DNA of 14,766 nucleotides, taken from the NCBI GenBank assembly GCA_024710675.1, contig JANJUH010000006.1, positions 1 to 14,766 of the forward strand, written 5' to 3'. Positions 1-5,599 of this stretch are shown here, one piece after another. This stretch comes from Lysobacterales bacterium. Its GTDB lineage: Bacteria > Pseudomonadota > Gammaproteobacteria > Xanthomonadales > SZUA-5. Both the position numbers and the translations under genes were made by a program. Under the pieces are notes generated by a model. That model saw only the letters and a program-made list of their open reading frames with translations, was not told the DNA's origin and did not search any database. Numbering within the stretch: position 1 is the first letter of the stretch; each line of letters starts with the position of its first letter.

Positions 1-567
1 TGGCACCTGCGCTTCGGGCGCGTCGTGCGTTGCGTCCTGATCGGACTGGCCGGACTGCTGGTCATCGGCATGCTCGAATCCAGCAAGCCGAGGGAGATCG
101 GGGCCGGCTGGTTCTTCGGCCCGATGCTGCTGGTCTGGGCCGTGGCGACGCTGTTCGCCGGCGATCGGGCACCAGCCGCGCCGGCGCCGCCCCGGATCCA
201 TACCCTCGACGAATTGCAGCCGCCCGCCGTGTGGACCTCCATCGCTGCGGCCCTGTCGGGCTTGCTGGCAGGCCTGCTTGCCCTGCCGGGGGCGCTGTTG
301 ACCGGCTTCGTGTCTGCGGGGCTCGTGCTGCGTGGCGTGCTGGTGTGTGTGGTGCTCTTCGTCCTGGGCGCCGTGTTTGTCCGGACCGGTATCGAGATAC
401 TTTCGACGCCGCTGTTGGCCTTTGCCGGCGCCCTGCCTGGTGCACCCGAGGCACCGATCGGCGATCCGTCTGCCGGGCTCGCGTACTGGCTCAGCCACGG
501 CATCCTGCCCTCGGCCCTGCTGTCGCTGGCCACACTGCCGTGGTGGCGCCGGATCGCGCAGGATTGA
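1..567 (+). CDS. Small integral membrane protein, 5' end probably outside the window
   Basis: I do not recognise a family. The reading frame is open from the first base and ends at the TGA at 565-567. A GTG at 25 could start a 180-residue protein, but in-frame codons upstream (WHLRFGRV) read on without a stop, so the gene probably begins before the window. Counting from the GTG, hydrophobic stretches lie near residues 1-17, 27-45, 69-92, 97-121 and 157-173. They are separated by a Pro/Ala-rich loop near 47-70 and a Gly/Pro/Ala-rich loop near 133-150. The short tail WWRRIAQD suggests a cytoplasmic C-terminus by the positive-inside rule. There are no enzymatic motifs. It lies on the same strand as the protease, but the 369-base regulatory-looking gap argues against a shared transcript. 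Its membrane location is fairly secure; its role is unknown. Confidence 0.6.
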   Translation, partial: WHLRFGRVVRCVLIGLAGLLVIGMLESSKPREIGAGWFFGPMLLVWAVATLFAGDRAPAAPAPPRIHTLDELQPPAVWTSIAAALSGLLAGLLALPGALLTGFVSAGLVLRGVLVCVVLFVLGAVFVRTGIEILSTPLLAFAGALPGAPEAPIGDPSAGLAYWLSHGILPSALLSLATLPWWRRIAQD

Positions 568-689
568 TTGGCCGTCAACGCAGGGCTTTGCAAAGGCCAG
601 ATCGCGCCGTCAGCCGCACCGCGCCCTCTCGTTGCCAGCGCCAGACTCACGAGTCATGCATCACGTGACCGCAAGGCCCCGATAGAACA

Positions 690-718
690 GTTTCTGCAGA
701 AACAATTTCTCAAGAAAC
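690..718. promoter_or_regulatory. Tandem palindromic repeat, candidate operator
   Basis: Two 15-base direct repeats (691-705 and 706-720) match at 13 of 15 positions. Each is an inverted repeat of TTTCT and AGAAA half-sites with a two-base centre. The first extends to the perfect 14-base palindrome GTTTCTGCAGAAAC at 690-703. The island is AT-richer than its surroundings and lies about 25 bases upstream of a candidate -35 element. Paired dyads of this kind usually bind a dimeric regulator twice. Which regulator binds here is unknown. Confidence 0.45.
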
Positions 719-741
719 AAATACTTGGCGCATCTACCCCG

Positions 742-771
742 TTGACCACGAGGACCAGGCGTTGTTACCGT
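742..771 (+). promoter_or_regulatory. Candidate sigma-70-like promoter of the protease gene
   Basis: TTGACC at 742-747 matches five of six bases of the -35 consensus. TACCGT at 766-771 is a weak -10 element that keeps T1, A2 and T6, with an 18-base spacer. The predicted start near 778 would place the hairpin at 781-806 at the very 5' end of the transcript. The call rests on sequence matching only, and the -10 fit is poor. Confidence 0.25.
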
Positions 772-780
772 ATGCACTGG

Positions 781-806
781 CGCGGCGGCCCGAAAGGTCC
801 GCCGCG
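781..806 (+). promoter_or_regulatory. GAAA-loop hairpin in the protease leader
   Basis: The arms CGCGGCGG (781-788) and CCGCCGCG (799-806) pair perfectly. After one C-T mismatch, two further G-C pairs close a GAAA tetraloop (792-795). TCTTCGTT follows, which is too poor in T for a textbook intrinsic terminator. It could be a weak terminator of upstream transcription, an attenuator, or a stabilising 5' structure in the protease mRNA. Confidence 0.45.
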
Positions 807-936
807 TCTTCGTTCCCGGGGACCTCCCGGCTCGCCCCAGGCGATCCGGTCGATGGCTGCGGCAGCGGGCGCCGGTGGGGATCGGTGCGCCCCGAGGGAC
901 GGCCCACCACCAACATCCAATCGGGGAGTGTCACCC

Positions 937-2652
937 ATGCGTCTGTCGCTGTCCTGCATCCGTGCGCCGCTTGCCCTCGCGCTGCTGTCCTGCCTCGCCA
1001 CCAATGCCCACGCTGTCGACGACCGCCGAGCCGTCGAGATCGCGGATGGTGCCTTCGCGCACGGTCAGAGTCTCGTGCTCCCCGGCCCTGACGTGACCAA
1101 GCTGCGCATGGAAGACGCCAAGCAGAGCGGCGGTCCCTTCCGCTACGGCGTGCAGATCCCGGTCAGCGAGTTCGGCATCGATCTGAAGCGCCAGGGTTTC
1201 TGGACCGAGACGAGCGAGGGCATCGCCGAGTGGCGCTTCGAGCTGGTGTCGCCGGCCGCCAGGACCCTCGACTTTCACTTCTCGAAGCTGAGGCTGCCCG
1301 AGGGCGCCAGCCTGACGATCCGCGGCGAGGGCAAGGAAAACCTGCGCTACATCACCGCCGAGCAACTTTCGGGCGAGTCCTATTGGTCACCCTACGTCTT
1401 CGGCGAGAAGGCGACGCTGGAGCTGCGCGTGCCGAAGGCGCAGCGCGGCCGCGTCGCGCTGGAACTGGCCTCGGTGACCCACGGCTATCGCGGCCTGTTC
1501 GAGACCGCAGACCTGTCGCAAAAGTCCGGTTCCTGCAATGTCGACGCGGCCTGCTCGCAAGGCAACGGCTGGCAGGACCAGATGAGCTCGGTGGGCCAGT
1601 ACACCTTCAGCTCGGGTGGTTCCAGCTACGTCTGCACCGGCACGCTGGTGGCCAACACCGGCAACACGACGACGCCCTACTTCCTGACGGCCAACCACTG
1701 CCTGAGCAATCAGACGGTGGCGAGCACGGTGGTGGTCTACTGGAACTACCAGAATCCGCAGTGCCGCGCTCCGGGCTCGAGCGCCAGCGGGACCTCGATC
1801 TCCAAGTCCACCTTCTCCAGCCACAGCCAGTCGGGCGCCACGCTGCGCGCGACCTATGCGCCCAGCGACATGACGCTGCTGCAGCTGTCGACCAATGTAC
1901 CAACCGCGGCCAGCCCCTTCTTCTCCGGCTGGAGCCGCAGCACCACGGCGCCGACCTCGGCGCGCGGCATCCACCACCCCGCCGGCCATGAGAAGCGCTT
2001 CTCCACCGACAACAACGCGCTCACCGTCTCGGCTTACGGCGGCGGTTCGGGCACGACGCACTGGCGAGTCGGCAACTGGGAGAGCGGCACCACCGAAGGC
2101 GGCTCTTCGGGTTCGGGCCTGTGGAACCAGAGCGGACTGCTGGTCGGCCAGTTGCACGGTGGTTCGGCCGCCTGCGGCAACACCCTGTCCGACTATTACG
2201 GCCGGCTGTCGGTGTCCTGGACCGGTGGCGGCACCAACGCCACGCGCCTCAGCAACTGGCTGAACCCGACCGGCTCGACGGCCACCACCAAGGCCGGCTA
2301 CCGCGCGGCCGGCTTCTACCAGAACGCCACCGACGTGACGATCTCCGACAACGCCACCGTCGAGAGCTCGATCTCGGTGAGCGGCCGCAGCGGCAACGCG
2401 CCGTCCACCCTGCGCATCAATGTCCGAGTGACCCACACCTACATCGGCGACATGAAGATCGACCTCGTCGGCCCGAACGGCGCCGTGGTCGCCACGCTGC
2501 ACAACCGCACCGGCGGCAGCGCCGACAACATCTACCAGACCTACACCGCCAATGCCTCGGCCCAGCTCGCCAACGGTACCTGGCGCCTGCGCATCAACGA
2601 CAACGCGAGCGGCGACACCGGCCGCATCGATGCGTGGAGCCTGCAGTTCTGA
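937..2652 (+). CDS. Secreted lysyl-endopeptidase-like serine protease with C-terminal P domain
   Basis: 571-residue prepro-protease. Signal peptide at about 1-26, ending NAHA; propeptide to about 196; chymotrypsin-fold catalytic domain about 197-450; P/Homo B domain about 460-571. The triad is H254 (TANHC), D311 (SDMTLL) and S391 (GSSGSG). Spacing and flanks closely match Achromobacter lysyl endopeptidase as I recall it. Its six cysteines are matched by C200, C206, C233, C255, C276 and C413, and its lysine-selecting Asp225 by D419 in SDYYGR. K196 precedes SGSCN, the expected mature start, so self-cleavage after Lys is plausible. The aromatic Trp169 of the Achromobacter enzyme is Tyr here (Y367). 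P domains usually stabilise secreted proteases or are trimmed off on maturation. ATG 937 is chosen because GGAG lies eight bases upstream and a signal peptide follows at once. It is probably exported by Sec and then type II secretion. Lys-Xaa cleavage is inferred from homology. Confidence 0.92.
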   Translation: MRLSLSCIRAPLALALLSCLATNAHAVDDRRAVEIADGAFAHGQSLVLPGPDVTKLRMEDAKQSGGPFRYGVQIPVSEFGIDLKRQGFWTETSEGIAEWRFELVSPAARTLDFHFSKLRLPEGASLTIRGEGKENLRYITAEQLSGESYWSPYVFGEKATLELRVPKAQRGRVALELASVTHGYRGLFETADLSQKSGSCNVDAACSQGNGWQDQMSSVGQYTFSSGGSSYVCTGTLVANTGNTTTPYFLTANHCLSNQTVASTVVVYWNYQNPQCRAPGSSASGTSISKSTFSSHSQSGATLRATYAPSDMTLLQLSTNVPTAASPFFSGWSRSTTAPTSARGIHHPAGHEKRFSTDNNALTVSAYGGGSGTTHWRVGNWESGTTEGGSSGSGLWNQSGLLVGQLHGGSAACGNTLSDYYGRLSVSWTGGGTNATRLSNWLNPTGSTATTKAGYRAAGFYQNATDVTISDNATVESSISVSGRSGNAPSTLRINVRVTHTYIGDMKIDLVGPNGAVVATLHNRTGGSADNIYQTYTANASAQLANGTWRLRINDNASGDTGRIDAWSLQF

Positions 2653-2716
2653 GCTACACCTGCAGTGCCTGCACGCGCCTGCCCACGCGACATGGTCCAG
2701 TCACGGGCAGTCGATC

Positions 2717-2740
2717 CCTCTCCCCGCCCGCGGGGAGAGG
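2717..2740. repeat. REP-like intergenic palindrome
   Basis: CCTCTCCCCG (2717-2726) pairs perfectly with CGGGGAGAGG (2731-2740) around a four-base centre. It shares its core with the element at 2803-2841, 86 bases downstream. Palindromes of this kind are widespread between genes in Lysobacterales and pseudomonads. Following the protease stop codon, it may also act as a transcript end or stabiliser. Confidence 0.55.
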
Positions 2741-2802
2741 CCTGTGCAGCGCGGGCGGCTGCCAGCTTTTGCCCCGGAACCTACGTCAGGCCTTGTGTAG
2801 CG

Positions 2803-2841
2803 CCCCCTCTCCCCAGCCCCTCTCCCACCAGGGGAGAGGGG
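2803..2841. repeat. REP-like intergenic palindrome, longer copy
   Basis: CCCCTCTCCC (2817-2826) pairs perfectly with GGGAGAGGGG (2832-2841). A further CCCCCTCTCCCC copy of the left arm lies just upstream (2803-2814), giving alternative pairings. The core is the same as in the 2717-2740 element, so these are two members of one intergenic repeat family. Confidence 0.6.
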
Positions 2842-2913
2842 TCACAAAGCGCGCTCGCAAGGCCAAAAGTGCGTTCACAAGTATCTGATCATTCGGCAGG
2901 TTCCCGGGTAGGT

Positions 2914-2930
2914 TGTCACCGCAGGTGACA
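2914..2930. promoter_or_regulatory. Perfect inverted repeat TGTCACC-GCA-GGTGACA
   Basis: The seven-base arms at 2914-2920 and 2924-2930 are exact complements around a three-base centre. The size and symmetry suit a dimeric repressor site, though it lies about 260 bases before the next start codon. It could equally be part of the local repeat cluster. The function is unknown. Confidence 0.3.
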
Positions 2931-3083
2931 GGTGAGGGGCGCTGCTGACAGAGCAATCGCGCTGTCGGCGCCCCCACGTCGGGGCCCTGCGGACCCAGGT
3001 CAGACCAGCTCCGCCACAACAGCGGCTCGCAGGGCGCTCGAGCACATCGACCGCGCGCAACCTCGCCTTCCACAGCATCCGTA

Positions 3084-3115
3084 AGCCAATTTCCGGCTTT
3101 CTTCCAGCCAATTTC
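3084..3115. repeat. Short direct repeat, 22-base period
   Basis: AGCCAATTTC occurs at 3084-3093 and again at 3106-3115, two helical turns apart. It is an AT-richer patch in GC-rich DNA about 75-105 bases upstream of the start codon at 3189. Two same-face binding sites are possible, but chance is not excluded. Confidence 0.25.
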
Positions 3116-3188
3116 AGGATCCCGAGCGCACTCATCGACAGTCTCCTCCCCACGCCGGGCTCACCGGCGCGACCAGGGGGAAGACCAG

Positions 3189-5189
3189 ATGGGAAGCGTC
3201 AGTCGGATTGTGGCGGGGCTTGCGTGCCTGCTGCTGTTCATCGCACCGGGCCGGGCGGGCGCCCAGGTCCTCGGTACCGCGATCAGTTACCAGGGCGAGC
3301 TGAGTTTCCAGGGCCAGCCGGCCCAGGGCAGCTTCGATTTGCAGTTCACGCCCTACCCCAACAGCACCAGCTCGGTGCCGCTGGCTCCGACCGTCACCGT
3401 CAATGATCTCGCCATCGTCGACGGCCTGATCTCGGTGCCGCTCGACTTCGGCCCCGGGCTCTTCCTCGGGGATTCCGTGGCTCTGCAGCTCGCCGTGCGC
3501 CCCGGGGCGAGCACGGGCGCATTCCAGTTGCTGTCACCGCGCGTACCGATCCTGGCGGCACCCTACGCCCTGAAGGTGCGCGCCGGCTCGGTCACCGACA
3601 TCGAACTGGCCGCCGGCAGCGTGCGCACCAACGCGATCGCCGCCGAAGCCATCACCATGGGCAAGATGGCCCCGGGCTCCGTGGGCTTCGAGCAGCTCGT
3701 CTCCCATTCGGTGAGCACCTCGCATCTCGTCGACGATGCCGTCACCGCGGCGAAGATGGCACCCTCCGCGGTTGGCAGTTCCGAACTCGCGGATGGCTCG
3801 GTCAGTTCGGTCGACATCGCCGACGGTTCGATCACCGCCACCAAGCTCGCCAACCTGGTCGTTACCGAGGGCAAGCTGGCAAACAGCGCGGTGACGAGCG
3901 CCAAGCTGGCCGATGCTTCGGTCAGCACGATCAAGGTCGCCGATGCCGCCATCACGGCGCCGAAACTGGCTGCGGGTGCGGTCACTGCCGCCGCCATCGC
4001 CCCGGGTGCGATCGGTGCCGGTCAGGTCAATCCGGCGACCGTGCAGTTACGGATCAGCGCCGAGTGTCCGGCCGGCCTGGCCTTGCGCGGCATCACGGCC
4101 GCCGGTGCTCCGCTCTGTAACGGGGTCGATCGTGTCCTTGATCAGGACATACCGGTGAGCTTCACGCCCGCGATCGCAATGCGCACCGATGGCCTGGCCG
4201 TGATCGTCGCTGGCAGGCTGGAACCGCGCCCTTTGCGGGTCATCTCGTGCAAGGACCGCTTGTGCCGCGAGAGCGAAAGCGTGGACACGTCGAGCAACTT
4301 GAGTGCCCTGACCGAAATCGATGTGGCGGTGCCAGCCTCGGGGCGCCCGATCGTCGCCTACAAGGTCCCGAGTGCCGGCTTGTTGCCTGGCGGCGTTGCC
4401 GTGGCGACCTGCTCGACGCGAGACTGCCGGCAAAGCACATCGAGCTTGATCGAGGTAGCCAACGGCCGCTACATCCGGATCGCATTGCGCTCGAGCGGGC
4501 TGCCGGTCGTGGCTTACCACGATGTCACGAGCGCCGACCTAAAGCTCTACGACTGCCAGGCGGCGGACTGCTCTTCGGGCGCGGTTCGCACGCTGGCCAT
4601 GGCCGGCGAGGTGGGAGCGCACCTCGACCTTGCCGTACGGGCCGACGACCGTCCCGTCCTCAGCTATCACGATGCCACCAACGGCGATTTGCGGCTCTAC
4701 GTCTGCGACAACCCGGGCTGCACCTCCGGCACCTCGCGCGCGCTGGCGACTGCGGGTACGGTCGGCACCCACACCAGCCTGGCGATCCGTGCGGACGGCC
4801 GACCGATCGTCGCCTACCGGGATGTCAGCCAGCAGCAGGTGCGCGTCGCCGATTGCACCGCGGCCGACTGTGCCACCGTCAGCTTGCGCACGATCGAGAG
4901 CCAGTCGAGCATCGAGGGCGTCTCCCTCGCGCTGCGTCCAGATGGACGACCCGCGATCGCCTACGGCAGCACTGGCAACGCGCCGCTGCGATTGGCCACC
5001 TGCGGCAACGCCTCGTGCAGCGCCGGCAACACGCTGCGCACCGTCCGTTCCGCGACGCCGATCGGCTTTCGCGGCGTCGCCCTCGCCTTCCGCGACGACG
5101 GGCTGCCGGTCATGGCTGTCCACGACCCGGTCTTCGACGATCTGCGCTTGCTCGTTTGTGCCGACAGCGAGTGCGAGGTGGAACCGTGA
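3189..5189 (+). CDS. Secreted protein: N-terminal beta domain, decapeptide-repeat stalk, Cys-rich seven-repeat propeller
   Basis: 666 residues. Signal peptide 1-25 (ending RAGA). Residues about 28-128, with ISYQGEL, a long beta-rich stretch and SPRVPILAAPYAL, resemble a domain common at the N-terminus of large secreted bacterial proteins. Residues 133-280 are fifteen ten-residue repeats of the form GS(V/I)TxxKLAx, like tail-fibre or stalk repeats. Residues about 330-666 hold seven repeats of about 50 residues. These carry phrases such as RPIVAYRD and YHDATNGDLRLYVC, and each has one CX4C pair (354, 408, 456, 506, 556, 605, 657), which suggests a seven-bladed propeller with a disulfide per blade. 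GGGGGAA at 3176-3182 fixes the ATG at 3189. No catalytic residues are evident; adhesion or a structural surface role is inferred. The last codon overlaps the next gene (GTGA), implying coupled translation. The exact partner or ligand is unknown. Confidence 0.85.
   Translation: MGSVSRIVAGLACLLLFIAPGRAGAQVLGTAISYQGELSFQGQPAQGSFDLQFTPYPNSTSSVPLAPTVTVNDLAIVDGLISVPLDFGPGLFLGDSVALQLAVRPGASTGAFQLLSPRVPILAAPYALKVRAGSVTDIELAAGSVRTNAIAAEAITMGKMAPGSVGFEQLVSHSVSTSHLVDDAVTAAKMAPSAVGSSELADGSVSSVDIADGSITATKLANLVVTEGKLANSAVTSAKLADASVSTIKVADAAITAPKLAAGAVTAAAIAPGAIGAGQVNPATVQLRISAECPAGLALRGITAAGAPLCNGVDRVLDQDIPVSFTPAIAMRTDGLAVIVAGRLEPRPLRVISCKDRLCRESESVDTSSNLSALTEIDVAVPASGRPIVAYKVPSAGLLPGGVAVATCSTRDCRQSTSSLIEVANGRYIRIALRSSGLPVVAYHDVTSADLKLYDCQAADCSSGAVRTLAMAGEVGAHLDLAVRADDRPVLSYHDATNGDLRLYVCDNPGCTSGTSRALATAGTVGTHTSLAIRADGRPIVAYRDVSQQQVRVADCTAADCATVSLRTIESQSSIEGVSLALRPDGRPAIAYGSTGNAPLRLATCGNASCSAGNTLRTVRSATPIGFRGVALAFRDDGLPVMAVHDPVFDDLRLLVCADSECEVEP
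3585..4028 (+). repeat. Fifteen in-frame 30-base coding repeats (decapeptide stalk)
   Basis: Residues 133-280 divide without gaps into ten-residue units such as GSVTDIELAA, GSITATKLAN and SAVTSAKLAD; the fifteenth unit has eight residues. Position 3 is V or I, position 4 mostly T, S or G, position 8 L, I, M or V, and position 9 mostly A. The DNA copies have diverged, so this is an old protein-level repeat rather than a recent tandem duplication. Confidence 0.85.
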
Positions 5190-5599
5190 GCCGCGAACCG
5201 AAGAGAAGCGCCAGCCAGGCCGATCCCATCCTGGGCAACGCCCCCTTTCGATTTGCCCCCACCGGCGGGCTGCCGACCCGCGCGACGCGGACACGGCCGG
5301 CTCCCCTCACCAGGGTTCTGGCAGGCATCGTCTGTCTGCTGGCCGCTGCGCTGGCGCTCGTGCTCGCGCTGCAACCCGCACAGGCGCAGTCCGGCGGGAA
5401 TTTTGCAGTCGCACGCCAAGTGATCGCCAACGGCGGGGGCGCGGCCAGCGGCGGCGATTGGCAGCTCCAGGGAACCACCGGACAAGCGGCAACGAACGCA
5501 GCGAGCGGCGGCGACTACACGCTGCGCAGCGGCTACTGGCACGGCGCCGCCGGCAATGGCGGTGGCGGCGACGCGATTCACGCTGATGGCTTCGAGTGA
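5186..5599 (+). CDS. Small secreted protein with C-terminal ADGFE tail
   Basis: 137 residues from the GTG at 5186, which overlaps the stop of the preceding gene (GTGA); GAGG at 5174-5177 can serve as the binding site, and no other standard start precedes the hydrophobic segment. The first 42 residues are polar and Arg/Pro-rich. A hydrophobic stretch at 44-63 leads to a likely signal peptidase site after AQA (67). The mature part of about 70 residues is Gly/Ala-rich, with ANGGGAASGGDWQLQGTTGQ and ASGGDYTLRSGYWHG. These phrases recur in secreted proteins of unknown function. A Gly-rich linker (GNGGGGD) then leads to the last residues HADGFE. The family role is unknown to me. The overlap suggests production together with the propeller protein. 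The 42-residue n-region is unusually long for a signal peptide. The last 22 bases overlap the convergent regulator gene. Confidence 0.75.
   Translation: MSREPKRSASQADPILGNAPFRFAPTGGLPTRATRTRPAPLTRVLAGIVCLLAAALALVLALQPAQAQSGGNFAVARQVIANGGGAASGGDWQLQGTTGQAATNAASGGDYTLRSGYWHGAAGNGGGGDAIHADGFE

Larger units (their letters stand above)
568..936 (+). other. Intergenic control region upstream of the secreted protease
   Basis: This 369-base stretch holds no convincing gene. The protease frame is open back to 568, but the translation there is low-complexity (Arg/Pro/Gly/Ser-rich) and precedes a clear signal peptide, so it is best read as untranslated. It contains small palindromes (644-655, 661-668), a tandem palindromic repeat in an AT-richer island (690-718), a candidate promoter (742-771), a strong hairpin (781-806), weaker inverted repeats (816-820 with 826-830; 867-872 with 887-892) and a ribosome binding site (925-928). 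Confidence 0.6.
2653..3188. other. Intergenic region with REP-like palindromes, no supported gene
   Basis: This 536-base gap holds two CCTCTCCCC-type palindromes (2717-2740 and 2803-2841), a perfect inverted repeat (2914-2930), a short GC-rich dyad near 2971-2985, a direct repeat (3084-3115) and the ribosome binding site of the next gene (3176-3182). A minus-strand frame at 3153-2875 is open for 92 codons, but it has no ribosome binding site or recognisable domain and runs through the repeats, so I do not call it. I found no convincing promoter. Confidence 0.6.

Noticed and set aside
568..936. N-terminal extension of the protease from a TTG at 568
   Set aside because: The added 123 residues are low-complexity and would bury the clear signal peptide that starts at the ATG at 937, which has a good ribosome binding site.
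1387..2502. Long minus-strand frame (371 codons) antisense to the protease
   Set aside because: Shadow of the protease reading frame; no motif or start signal.
2875..3153. Minus-strand frame of 92 codons in the gap before 3189
   Set aside because: It crosses the inverted and direct repeats, has no ribosome binding site, and no recognisable domain.
3585..4028. CRISPR array or satellite DNA suggested by 30-base periodicity
   Set aside because: The units are in-frame codons with diverged bases and no spacers; the periodicity is at protein level.
4247..5185. Upstream extension of the small GFE protein inside the propeller gene
   Set aside because: The frame is open, but the translation is Arg/Pro-rich noise in another frame of the propeller gene; the signal-peptide region starts only after the GTG at 5186.
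5150..5400. Frameshift that would join the stalk-propeller protein and the GFE protein into one gene
   Set aside because: The second protein has its own start, a basic n-region and a signal-peptide-like segment, and the first ends soon after its seventh complete repeat, so two genes are more likely.
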